Assembly (NCBI GenBank): GCA_963726135.1
Contig: CAVSBE010000001.1
Location: 124,001 to 188,000, forward strand
Length of the DNA: 64,000 nucleotides
DNA from: Bog-473 sp963726135
Lineage (GTDB): Bacteria > Actinomycetota > Acidimicrobiia > Acidimicrobiales > RAAP-2
Reading direction: 5' to 3'
This document shows, one piece after another, positions 8,155 through 16,113 of the stretch; positions within the stretch are counted from its first letter, which is position 1; each line of letters begins with the position of its first letter. The notes below the pieces were generated by a model, which saw only the letters and a program-made list of their open reading frames with translations, ran no database searches and was not told the origin of the DNA. The position numbers were made by a program, and so were the translations under genes.

Positions 8155-8197
8155 TTGATCTCGTCACGTTGATCTCGTCACGCGTCTCTCATGGAAT
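8155..8197 (+). promoter_or_regulatory. Tandem 14-bp repeat with promoter for the aspartic protease
   Basis: TTGATCTCGTCACG occurs twice head to tail (8155-8168, 8169-8182). The second copy starts with TTGATC, and a -10-like TGGAAT (8192-8197) follows after 17 nt. The repeats would allow cooperative binding of a regulator at and just upstream of the -35 element. Confidence 0.4.
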
Positions 8198-8254
8198 CCT
8201 TACATCTCTCCCGTATGGTGGCTGCAGACACTTCGGAACCCCGGGGAGCACACC

Positions 8255-9304
8255 ATGATCCGCAATACTCTTCTCGCGCTTGTCGCTGCTGCAACCAGCG
8301 CCGGGGCCGTCACTAGCTTGTTCGTCTCAGAAGGGATTGGCCAAGTCGCCGGCGCTGCCACGAACCCCGTGGTCGTGCCTCTCAGCGTGGCTGGCGGACA
8401 GGGCAGCCCGGGCGGCGCCTCCCCGATTGTCGAGGTGCGCGTTGGAGCATCTAACCCAGTACCCGTCATCCTCGACACCGGTTCTTCGGGCCTGCACATC
8501 TTCGCCACGGCAGTGGACACGACACCGGGCGCCGGAGTGAGCGTCACAGCCCAGAAGTCCAACATCACCTATGCCGGGGGCCACAAGTTCACAGGTGTCG
8601 TGGCCTCGGCCGTCATCACCATCGGCTCCCAGGCGACCGCAGGTCCGGTTCCGTTCTCTTTGGTCAACAACGCTTCGTGCATCGCGTCGAAGCCTTCCTG
8701 CCCGGCAGCAGGCGGAGTAGCCGGATTCGAAGCCAACAAAGGAGCGGACGGGATCCTGGGGATCGGCATGCAGAGCAGCCAGGGTCCGGTGACGAGCCCC
8801 ATCTTGGCCATGCCCGGGACCCTCGGACAGAGTTGGAGCGTGCACTTAAGCGGCACCACCGGGACGGTCGTTCTCGGTGCCCAGCCTCCGCAGAGCGCCT
8901 CGACCGTGGCCACCTTCCCCTTGAAGTCGCTCGGGGCTACTGGGGGCCAGGCTCTGTGGAACGACTCCGGGTTGGCACTCTGCACGACAATCGGCACGAC
9001 CCAGGCGTGCACTCCGGGCCTGTTCGACACCGGGACTCCGTCATTCCAGGTCTCCGGGCCCGTACTCGGCACACTGCCGACCACCTCGCCGTCGGGCCAC
9101 GTGCAAAGCGGCCTGCCGGTCACGGTCGCGCAGAAGGGTGCGGGGACACCCTTCTGGACCTTCACCACGGGCACCTCCAAGTCCGAAGACTTGGTGCGGA
9201 TCGAGTCGGGCCAGGGTCCCTTCGTCAACACCGGAGTGCAGGCCTTCTTCGACTTCACCATCCACTACGACGACCTGCAGGGAACGATCGCGCTCTCCAA
9301 CTGA
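8255..9304 (+). CDS. Secreted pepsin-like (A1-type) aspartic protease
   Basis: 349 residues with an N-terminal signal peptide (about 1-35, AGA cleavage region). Two aspartic protease motifs are present: VILDTGSSGL (Asp74) and GLFDTGTPSF (Asp258). Between them is ADGILGIG (about 164-171), matching the DGILGLG pattern of pepsins. Two DTG sites in one chain indicate a bilobed enzyme rather than a retropepsin dimer. Such proteins are rare in bacteria; mycobacterial PE-linked PecA-type proteases and shewasins are known cases. Three Cys-containing loops may form disulfides. ATG 8255 has the SD GGGGAG. It is a single-gene unit preceded by a tandem repeat. Confidence 0.8.
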   Translation: MIRNTLLALVAAATSAGAVTSLFVSEGIGQVAGAATNPVVVPLSVAGGQGSPGGASPIVEVRVGASNPVPVILDTGSSGLHIFATAVDTTPGAGVSVTAQKSNITYAGGHKFTGVVASAVITIGSQATAGPVPFSLVNNASCIASKPSCPAAGGVAGFEANKGADGILGIGMQSSQGPVTSPILAMPGTLGQSWSVHLSGTTGTVVLGAQPPQSASTVATFPLKSLGATGGQALWNDSGLALCTTIGTTQACTPGLFDTGTPSFQVSGPVLGTLPTTSPSGHVQSGLPVTVAQKGAGTPFWTFTTGTSKSEDLVRIESGQGPFVNTGVQAFFDFTIHYDDLQGTIALSN

Positions 9305-9627
9305 TTCCCGCCGAGCGCAAAGTCTGGCGATGCCAATCACAGAAGACGTTGGAATTGGCCAGGAGGGGGACTCTGCCCGGAGGTGGGTTACGCCAAATCC
9401 ACAGCAGATGTCACCATTGTGAGTGCGGCAGGGGCAAACAAAACCATGGATGTCTAGAGTTGAGCACAACGGGAGATGCCCGGGGGTAGGTGCTAATTGG
9501 GTCGGTTCTATCTTCAACGGCACACCGCGTTCAAGAATGTGCTCCTGGCATCTCGGATCGCTCCGGTACTCTCAACCTCCTTCATCCGAATGAGCCGAGG
9601 GGTGTAATCCGTGAAGTTCCCTAGGCC
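9305..9627 (+). other. Intergenic stretch, nothing recognised
   Basis: Lower GC than the surroundings. No open frame with convincing codon use, no RNA gene and no clear inverted repeat was found. Confidence 0.4.
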
Positions 9628-9932
9628 GTGGACGCCCAGCGGAATCAAACCAAGGATCTCCGTGCCCTGTTGATGCTCCCCTGGCGCTGGTCGCAAGTTC
9701 GTGCAGCAGCGGCCCCTCCCCGCCGCCGGCGCAAGTGGAGCGGGTAAGCGGAGGGCCCACCGGCAGCTACATCGTTCCGCCGGGCATCCACAAGATCAAG
9801 CACGACTTCAACTTCGACCAAACTCCGCGGGCACCCGTTGTGCTCGCAGTCCACCCGAAGACCATGCTCACCGGAACACCCGAACCCTCTCAGCTCTCAG
9901 CTGCGCAGAAGGCGGGTGACACCGTAGGGTAG
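9628..9932 (+). CDS. Small lipoprotein, interrupted by a 1-nt indel
   Basis: From GTG 9628 the frame reads MDAQRNQTKDLRALLMLP. One base appears to be missing in the C run at 9678-9681. After adding one C it continues LALVASSCSSG, a good lipobox, and then the open frame through SYIVPPGIHKIKHDF to TAG 9930. Downstream codons show strong C/G third-position bias, unlike the surrounding spacer. The restored product is about 100 residues: positively charged N-region, short hydrophobic core, Cys, Pro/Ser linker and a small domain. I do not recognise the family. No SD is visible; a TGTAAT-like box lies about 20 nt upstream. Confidence 0.5.
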
Positions 9933-10144
9933 GTACCCAGCTGCACGGGCCATCGCTGGCCTATCCCCAGATGTGGCTGATCGGGTAAGGGGCAGGTTTA
10001 GGTCGCCGAAACGCCCCCCGCCTCGCGCCTGGTGGCCCCTCCGTTTCCCGGTGGCGCCGGCCGCCCTGCCGCCCCGCCGTCCCTTTGTGCGCGGCGCTTC
10101 TGTTCCGTTTCGGGGCGACGGGTCGCTCTCTCCCAAGGCCAATC

Positions 10145-10175
10145 AGTGGGCGCTGAGGTCTAGTGGGCGCTGAGG
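10145..10175 (-). repeat. Duplicated tRNA 3' end
   Basis: AGTGGGCGCTGAGG occurs at 10145-10158 and again at 10162-10175. The second copy is the 3' end of the tRNA-Val gene. Such duplications can be left by integration at a tRNA att site, but no integrase is present nearby. Confidence 0.45.
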
Positions 10176-10237
10176 GACTCGAACCCCCGACCTGCTGGTT
10201 GTAAGCCAGCTGCTCTAGCCATCTGAGCTAAGCGCCC
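10164..10237 (-). tRNA. tRNA-Val (UAC anticodon)
   Basis: A full cloverleaf reads on the minus strand: acceptor GGGCGCT paired with AGCGCCC, D arm TAGCTCAGATGGCTAGA, anticodon arm GCTGG-CTTACAA-CCAGC giving anticodon TAC, and T arm GGGGGTTCGAGTCCC. The discriminator base is A. CCA is not encoded. About 74 nt. Confidence 0.95.
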
Positions 10238-10466
10238 CAGTGCTCCCATTACCCGCAGGACATCGTCCACCGGGACGGCAAGCACACCGTACCCGTCCAG
10301 GGCGAGCAGGCATTACGAGAAGCTGATACCGCCCGATGCCGTCAGGCCGCTCCCACGCGTGCCAGTCGCGGTGGGTCCTCCCGACCGTCCCGCACCGCTC
10401 AGTCTTGCTCCAACGGGCCATACAAGCGGGGCCCGGTCGGCGTGGCCAGGCTCGTGCTGCATGCTC

Positions 10467-11322
10467 TCAGCGCATGTGTTCGGCGAAGACCGTGCTCCAG
10501 GGTCGGACGAGGGCGCGCAGCTCCGTGCAGTCGTCCTCGCCGAGGACGTCGTATGGCGCCGCCGCCAGCCGGTCGGTGCCCTCCTCGATCATCCGGCGCT
10601 GCGACGCGCCCCACTCGGTGAGGCGGAGTGGTTCACCCGTCTCGACCCAACCCCGCCGCTGCAGTGAGTCGACCGCCCCGTCCCACGCCTCTGGGGACCA
10701 ACCCCTCGTGGAGAGCAGCACGTGCGCCGGGACTTCACCCGTCGCCGCGTGGGTGACCAGCGCCTCGATGCCGGACAATCCGTGCGTCACCAGCAGCGCG
10801 ATGTGCCCGTCTCCCCGGAACTCGCGCAGGATGGACTGGGCGTGCCACAAGACGAGATGCGGCTGGGCCGGCCAACCCGCCTCCGCGTGCGCCGCGGCCA
10901 GCGGCCTGCCCTCGACCCTGCGGGCCGCCTCCGCGGCGCGCCGTCCGCGCCAGGCCCGCGGCACGGCGCATCTCCTCCGAGGTCACGACCGCATCGCCCA
11001 GGATCCGTCGGCAGGCGGCGTCGACGGCAGCGAAGCGGGCGCCCACCAGCGTCTGCGGCGACGCCGCGGCCCAGGACGACGGGATTGCCGCGTACACCAG
11101 CTCGGGGTTGAAGTTGAAGAAGGTCGAGACCACGACGTCCGCCTGCACCGCACCCATCGGTGCCGCCCGCGACGCGAAGTAGCCCGCCCGACCCCTGATG
11201 CCGAGGCGCGCGTAGGCCTCTGCGGCCTCTGGCACGAAGTACACCATGCCGTGCAACGGCTCGAGCGTCCGCCACGTCTTTCGTGCCCGCAGGGCACCAG
11301 TACCCGCCTCGCCGCCGCTCAC
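10467..11322 (-). CDS. SCO6745-family protein, frameshifted
   Basis: The N-terminal part (11322 to about 10960) reads RKTWRTLEPLHGMVYFVPEA, FASRAAPMGAV and STFFNFNPELV, typical of the actinobacterial SCO6745 family. The C-terminal part continues in another frame (WHAQSILREFRGDGHIALL, HGLSGIEALV, to the end at 10467). Joining them near 10955-10975, in GC-rich sequence, gives one protein of about 285 residues, the normal family length. The role is unknown; an HTH-like C-terminal region has been proposed for the family. The start overlaps the stop of the upstream phosphatase gene by 4 nt. I regard the indel as probably a consensus error. Confidence 0.65.
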
Positions 11323-12059
11323 AGGCCGCCCTCCCCCGCGAGTCGGGCTGCGAGTTCGGGTGTCGCCGCCACGACGGGCCGCCGGCTCGATGCGTCCCGC
11401 AGGACGAGATCCCTGCCGTCACGCTCCCCCTCAGCGACACCCGCTTCGCGGCAGACCAGCAAGCCGGCGAGATAGTCCCAACCGTAGAGGGTGCTGCTCC
11501 CCACCACCATGTAGGCATCGAGCACGCCCTCGGCCACCGCGCAGCATTCGAGGGAGGCCGCGCCGAGCGCCCGGTACTGGGCCCAGCCCGGGTGGTGGCC
11601 CGGGAACCCCGAGATGCCGACGATGGCACTCCCGAGGTCCTCGCAGCCCGACGGCACCATTGGGCGCCCGTCCTTCTCCGCACCGCCGCCCCGCACGGCT
11701 GCATACCGCTCCCCTGTGACCAGACTTGCGACGAGGCCGACGCGAGGCCCCGCGTCGTCGAGCACGCAGATGCTCGTTGCGTAGAAGGGCACGCCCCGGT
11801 GCGCATTGGTGGATCCGTCGACGGGGTCGATCACCGCGAGCAGCCCGGAGTGGGCATCGCCGGACACGCCCGACTCCTCGGAGAGCACCGCCAGGCCTGC
11901 CCCGTGCAGCACCGGAAGCGCTGCACCGTCCGCCGCCAGGTCGAGTCGGTACTGGCCGGGCTTCCCGCCCGTCGGTCCCCAGTCCTCGAGTGTGTCCAGC
12001 GCTGCACGCACCGCGCCGACGGCGTCGTCGAGCACCTCGAGCAGGCGGGCATCGTCCAC
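11319..12059 (-). CDS. Inositol monophosphatase-family phosphatase
   Basis: 246 residues with the metal-site motifs of the family: LSEESG (about 59-64, in place of GEES), IDPVDGSTN (77-85, the DPxDGT motif) and GWDYLAGLL (193-201, the WDxAAG motif). These bind Mg2+ for hydrolysis of inositol-1-phosphate, fructose-1,6-bisphosphate, 3'-phosphoadenylate or histidinol phosphate; which substrate applies cannot be told here. GTG 12059 lies 9 nt after a TAGGGT box, suggesting leaderless transcription. It is coupled to the downstream SCO6745-like gene. Confidence 0.82.
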   Translation of the reverse strand: MDDARLLEVLDDAVGAVRAALDTLEDWGPTGGKPGQYRLDLAADGAALPVLHGAGLAVLSEESGVSGDAHSGLLAVIDPVDGSTNAHRGVPFYATSICVLDDAGPRVGLVASLVTGERYAAVRGGGAEKDGRPMVPSGCEDLGSAIVGISGFPGHHPGWAQYRALGAASLECCAVAEGVLDAYMVVGSSTLYGWDYLAGLLVCREAGVAEGERDGRDLVLRDASSRRPVVAATPELAARLAGEGGL

Positions 12060-12068
12060 GGCAGACGA

Positions 12069-12074
12069 ACCCTA
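12069..12074 (-). promoter_or_regulatory. -10 box TAGGGT for the phosphatase gene
   Basis: TAGGGT on the minus strand ends 9 nt before GTG 12059. No SD is visible, so the mRNA probably starts at or near the start codon. Confidence 0.4.
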
Positions 12075-12125
12075 CCGGCCGCCGTTGCCCCCAGCCCGGC
12101 TCACCGCCTGCCCTCCTGGTCCCAT

Positions 12126-12131
12126 TAGGCT
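12126..12131 (+). promoter_or_regulatory. -10 box TAGGCT, leaderless gene
   Basis: TAGGCT ends 9 nt before GTG 12141 and no SD is present, the TANNNT arrangement seen at many genes in this window. Confidence 0.4.
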
Positions 12132-12140
12132 CCCCCAGTT

Positions 12141-12698
12141 GTGGCTGCCATAGACGTCGCCGGCTACGTCGCCGACTTGAAGGACCACTCGGTCGACCAC
12201 GGGTTCCACGTGCACGACGAGCGGCACTTCGTCGAGACCTACTCCTTGCGCCAGGTCTGGGAGGTCGACCTGCATCCCGAAGAGGGTTGCGGCGGCCCGC
12301 TCGACCTGCATCTCGCCCTCGACGTCGACCCCCGCGTCCTGCTGTCCTTCGAGGACGCCGTCGTGCTGCTCGCCGAGGACGAGGAGCCGCCCGACGAGTA
12401 CCACTTCCCGCTGACCTTCACCTGGGCCTTGCCGCCCCTTCCGAGCGGTCCGGACCTTCTCCGCCTCGCCATCGACCTGGCAGGCGTCGGTGGGATCGAG
12501 CTCCCACTCGAGGTTTCGGCCATCGACTCGTTCGCCAACGCCACCGACGGCTCGGAGCGGAGATTGAGCATCGTGGCCCGGCACCCCGTGTCGCTGGCCC
12601 GGGTCCTGAGCGGCGAGGAACTGCTCTGCGACGTCTTCGACCGCGCGCTCGCCGTCAGCCGCTTCCTGCTCGAGTCAGCCGAACGCTGGCTCGGTTGA
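12141..12698 (+). CDS. Conserved actinobacterial protein of unknown function
   Basis: 185 residues, acidic and soluble, with no signal peptide or membrane segment. Regular hydrophobic patterning (VWEVDLHPEEG, LDLHLALDVDP, HFPLTFTWALP) suggests a compact alpha/beta domain. No catalytic motif was recognised. The GTG start follows a TANNNT box with no SD. It is followed after 1 nt by the lipoprotein gene at 12700, so the two probably form an operon. Confidence 0.65.
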   Translation: MAAIDVAGYVADLKDHSVDHGFHVHDERHFVETYSLRQVWEVDLHPEEGCGGPLDLHLALDVDPRVLLSFEDAVVLLAEDEEPPDEYHFPLTFTWALPPLPSGPDLLRLAIDLAGVGGIELPLEVSAIDSFANATDGSERRLSIVARHPVSLARVLSGEELLCDVFDRALAVSRFLLESAERWLG

Positions 12699-12699
12699 G

Positions 12700-13167
12700 G
12701 TGCGGCGGGCCCGCCGCACCGGCGCAGGTCGGATGGTGGCGGTGGTGGCCGTCGTCGCCGGCACGGTCGTGGGCCTGAGCGCCTGCAGCAACGGGAACGG
12801 CCAGACCCTGGCCCAGCAGGCCTGCATGCATGTCCACCGCTCGGTTACCGACTACCTGCGCTCGACGCGCGCCGACACGCCGGCCGCCACCGCCGCGCAG
12901 CTCCTGAAGCGGGCTGATCAGGAGCTGCGCGCCGCCCTGCCGTTGGCGGCCCAGGCCAACTCGGCGGACGGCTCGTGGAACGGGCTCATGACGACCATCT
13001 CGGAGATCTCCATCGTCGACGAGGGCCACCTCCTCCCCTCGCTACGGGCGCAGTGCCTCGTGGCCGATTCCAACCCGAACGTCAACCCGCGATCCCCCGG
13101 CAACGGTGGCAGCAACGTCACGACCCCGCAGAACGTGAACCCCAAACCCGCCTCACCCGCCGGCTGA
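12700..13167 (+). CDS. Putative lipoprotein
   Basis: 155 residues. Arg-rich N-terminus, hydrophobic core MVAVVAVVAGTVVGLSAC with Cys29 as a lipobox cysteine, then a small helical domain (AAQLLKRADQELRAAL) and a Pro/Asn/Ser-rich tail. Probably tethered to the outer face of the membrane. No family was recognised. GTG 12700 follows the preceding stop by 1 nt. Its 3' end overlaps the convergent acyltransferase gene by 15 nt. Confidence 0.62.
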   Translation: MRRARRTGAGRMVAVVAVVAGTVVGLSACSNGNGQTLAQQACMHVHRSVTDYLRSTRADTPAATAAQLLKRADQELRAALPLAAQANSADGSWNGLMTTISEISIVDEGHLLPSLRAQCLVADSNPNVNPRSPGNGGSNVTTPQNVNPKPASPAG

Positions 13168-15237
13168 CGGCGCCGCTGCGCCGGCGGCCGCCGCTTGCGC
13201 CCGCCCTGCGGCCACGATGGGCGGCATGAGCTTCGGAGCCAGGAAGAGGCCCCCGGCGTTGGTGAAGTGGACGCCGTCGCTGCGCCGGATCACGACGCCG
13301 TTCACCGTGGCCGCATACTTGCCCCCCGGGCACGCCGCCGCGTTGAGGTCGACGACCGAGTCGGTCAGGGGGTGCTCGGCCGCCACCTCCCGGACGAGCT
13401 TGTTGAAGGCGGACAGGCGCGTCGGGTTGTCCTCGGGCCAGGGCGCCCCGTCAGGCTGCTCGCCCGAATTGGTGCACGGTGCGGTCAGGAACACCATGCG
13501 GGCGCCGGTCGCCGTCACCAGATTGGAAGCGACCTCGAGCTGTTGCTTCACGTAGGCGGCGAAGCCCGGATTCAAGATGTTGGTCCAGCTGCCCTGGTAC
13601 TCCCTGTCGACCACCTCCCAGCGACCGGCCAGGAGCACGACCACGTTGGGTTTGACCTCGTTGATGGCCCCCAGCCACTGGTCCTGCCACGGCTGGGCGT
13701 CTGCCGGCTCACCGGCGACGAGCGGCGACCCGTTGCAGGCAGGCGGCGTGTCGTCGCGGGTCCCCATGAGCTCGACTTCGGGCCCGTCCACGACGCCGCA
13801 GCCGAGGATGCCCTTGTCCGAGAGCACGTAGCCGAGCGTGTCCTGCTCCGTCGTGTATGACAGCCCCAGCCCGAGGGTCAGGGCGACCGAATCGCCGAAA
13901 AGGAGCACACGCACCGGCTGTGCGGTCGCCACCGACCCGGGCAGCGTTGTCGGCGTGGTCGTGGTCGCGCCGCTGGTGCCGGTCCCGCCCGGGAACGCCG
14001 TACTGGCCACGGCGGTCGTGCCCGTCGTTGCCGCCACCACCGCCACCAGAACCGCCCCCACCCCGACGGGCACGGCCACCCACGCCTTCCACTGCCGGAC
14101 GAAGGTCCCCATACGGATGGGTCGCTCGACGAGGTGGAAGGACACGACCGAGACGGCGAGCGTGACGAGGGTCCGCAGGGCGAAGAGCTCGTAGCCCTCA
14201 AGCCCCGTCCGGGCGTGGTTGAGCCAAATGAAGATGGGCCAGTGCCAGATGTAGAGGCCGTAGGAGATCCTCCCCACGTAGCGCACCGGCGCCACTGACA
14301 AGAGCCGCGGGACGATGCTGCTCGGCGCCGCGACCGCCGCCAGGATGACGCCGGCCACCGCCAGGCCGATGAGGAAGAAACCGCCCGAGTACGGGAAGCT
14401 CGCAGTGGACGTCGTCAGCACCCAGATGGTCACGGCGGCGAGCGCGCCGCCGACGCCGATCGCGCCGCAGACCCAGCGCCCCGTGCTCCCCTTCGGTTGC
14501 CACAGCTCGCCCTGGGCCAGGCGACCCTCCTCGTGACTGCGCTGCGTGAGCAGCACGAGCCCGACGGCGAGCGCGCACCCGATGAACAGGCACTGCGATC
14601 GCGTGTCCGTTCCGAGGTAGGCGCGATTGGTGTTGGCGCCGCCGCCGTAGAGCACGTACATCCAGGTCGCCGATGCGACGGCGGCGGCACAGCACAGCGC
14701 GAACAGCGCTCGCAGGTTGCGCGTGAAGTGCAGCAGGGCGAGCACCACCAGCGGCCAAATGACGTAGAACTGCTCCTCGACGGCCAGGGACCAGGTGTGC
14801 AGCAACGGGGAGGACGCCGCCGTCTCGTTGAAGTAGTTGGAGTTGACCAGGATGAAGTGCCAGTTGCTGACATAGAGCAACGTGGCCAGCGCGTCGAGCC
14901 GGAGCGCTCCGTACGTCCCCTTCGGCACGATCACCGAGGCGAAGAACGCGACGAAGAGCAGCATCAGGAGCAGGGCCGGCAGGAGGCGGCGGGCGCGGCG
15001 GGCCCAGAACGCCCCGAGCTTGATCGTCACTGTCTGACGCCACTCGCCCACGAGGAGCGAGGTGATGAGGAACCCCGACAGGACGAAGAAGGCATCGACG
15101 CCCATGAACCCGCCTTCCATGTGCGGGATCCCGCCGTGGAACAGCATCACCGCGACGACCGCGCACGCACGGACCCCGTCGAGGGCCGGGAGGTAGGCCA
15201 GACGAGTGTGCGAAATCGCGCTCTCGTCGTCCTGCAT
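13153..15237 (-). CDS. OafA/YrhL-type acyltransferase with SGNH domain
   Basis: About 694 residues. The N-terminal half is an acyltransferase-3 membrane domain: YLPALDGVRACAVVAVMLFH at the start, DAFFVLSGFLITSLL and HTWSLAVEEQFYVIWPL, with ten or so membrane segments. The C-terminal third is an SGNH hydrolase domain: LLFGDSVALT (block I Ser) and DGVHFTNAGG (Asp and His of block V). This fusion O-acetylates surface glycans or peptidoglycan in many bacteria. The start is set at ATG 15237 because AGGAGGG lies about 10 nt upstream; ATG 15246 is directly adjacent to the SD. Confidence 0.88.
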   Translation of the reverse strand: MQDDESAISHTRLAYLPALDGVRACAVVAVMLFHGGIPHMEGGFMGVDAFFVLSGFLITSLLVGEWRQTVTIKLGAFWARRARRLLPALLLMLLFVAFFASVIVPKGTYGALRLDALATLLYVSNWHFILVNSNYFNETAASSPLLHTWSLAVEEQFYVIWPLVVLALLHFTRNLRALFALCCAAAVASATWMYVLYGGGANTNRAYLGTDTRSQCLFIGCALAVGLVLLTQRSHEEGRLAQGELWQPKGSTGRWVCGAIGVGGALAAVTIWVLTTSTASFPYSGGFFLIGLAVAGVILAAVAAPSSIVPRLLSVAPVRYVGRISYGLYIWHWPIFIWLNHARTGLEGYELFALRTLVTLAVSVVSFHLVERPIRMGTFVRQWKAWVAVPVGVGAVLVAVVAATTGTTAVASTAFPGGTGTSGATTTTPTTLPGSVATAQPVRVLLFGDSVALTLGLGLSYTTEQDTLGYVLSDKGILGCGVVDGPEVELMGTRDDTPPACNGSPLVAGEPADAQPWQDQWLGAINEVKPNVVVLLAGRWEVVDREYQGSWTNILNPGFAAYVKQQLEVASNLVTATGARMVFLTAPCTNSGEQPDGAPWPEDNPTRLSAFNKLVREVAAEHPLTDSVVDLNAAACPGGKYAATVNGVVIRRSDGVHFTNAGGLFLAPKLMPPIVAAGRAQAAAAGAAAPSAGG

Positions 15238-15443
15238 CGGGCCCATCCCTCCTGCTTCTGCTCACGCCGGCACCGTCGAGAAGTGCCCGGGATCAGACAT
15301 TCTCTCAGACGGGGCCCGCCCCCTCGGGGCACCGTCGACTCGCTACCCTGAGGCCTCCTGAGCCCGACCCGACCCCTGTCTGCTCCGCTGAAACGCCGCC
15401 GGGGGGGCGCCCACGCCGCCTCGGTGGGTTTGTCCTGCTGGTC

Positions 15444-16046
15444 GTGGTGCTGGGCGCCGGGTGCGCCGCGCTCGCGGCCCATTTCGACTCCGGCCCGGGC
15501 CTCAGCCCGCTGCGGGCACGCATCGTCGCCACCGCCGAGGGACAGGTGGGGTACCGCACCGACCCGGCCGACACCTACTGCAACAAGTTCAGCGCCTATT
15601 GGAACGCCGGCATCGACGACTGCGGCAACGGCAACCTCGACGAGGAGTGGTGTGCCGACTTCGCCGCCTGGGCCTGGAGAGAAGCCGGTGCCGTGGTCGA
15701 CTACCAGCTGGCACCGGGCCACCTCAACGCCGACTCGGCGAGCTTCTACGTGTGGGGGACGGACCACGGCACGTGGCACCCGATCGGATCGAGCTACGTG
15801 CCCCAACCGGGCGACGTGGCCGTCTACGGGCTCGACACGACGTCGGTCACCGCTGTGCACGTGGCCGTCGTGACGGCGGACACCGGCGCCGCTCCCGACG
15901 TCATCAACGGAGACGGTGACCGCACGGGCTACAGCGTGGTCGAGGCCGGCGACCACCAGGCTTACGCAGACGTGAAGGGGAGGGGGGCGCCCCTGTCGGG
16001 CTACGTGTCCCCGGAGTCACCGGCGGTGTCCACGACGTCGTCTTGA
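15444..16046 (+). CDS. Secreted CHAP-like (NlpC/P60-fold) protein; start unresolved
   Basis: About 200 residues from GTG 15444. EEWCADFAAWAWREAG supplies a candidate catalytic Cys and AVHVAVV a His in the order expected for CHAP amidases or endopeptidases that cut peptidoglycan; the family is inferred from this pattern. The codons upstream (15408-15443) extend the hydrophobic signal segment as RPRRLGGFVLLVVVLGAG, so the real start is upstream of 15444. No ATG, GTG or TTG is in frame there. A run of seven G at 15401-15407 may hide an indel: one frame reads LKRRR just before it. A TACCCT box lies at 15344-15349. Confidence 0.6.
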   Translation: MVLGAGCAALAAHFDSGPGLSPLRARIVATAEGQVGYRTDPADTYCNKFSAYWNAGIDDCGNGNLDEEWCADFAAWAWREAGAVVDYQLAPGHLNADSASFYVWGTDHGTWHPIGSSYVPQPGDVAVYGLDTTSVTAVHVAVVTADTGAAPDVINGDGDRTGYSVVEAGDHQAYADVKGRGAPLSGYVSPESPAVSTTSS

Positions 16047-16113
16047 CCCGCAACGGGCCCGGTCACCGAGACGGCGCCGTTCTTTGCCGCCTGTCCGATC
16101 CCCCGTCCGGTCG

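Noticed and set aside
9514..9696. A 60-codon minus-strand frame with protein-like text
   Set aside because: No SD or homologous domain, and it overlaps the better supported lipoprotein on the plus strand.
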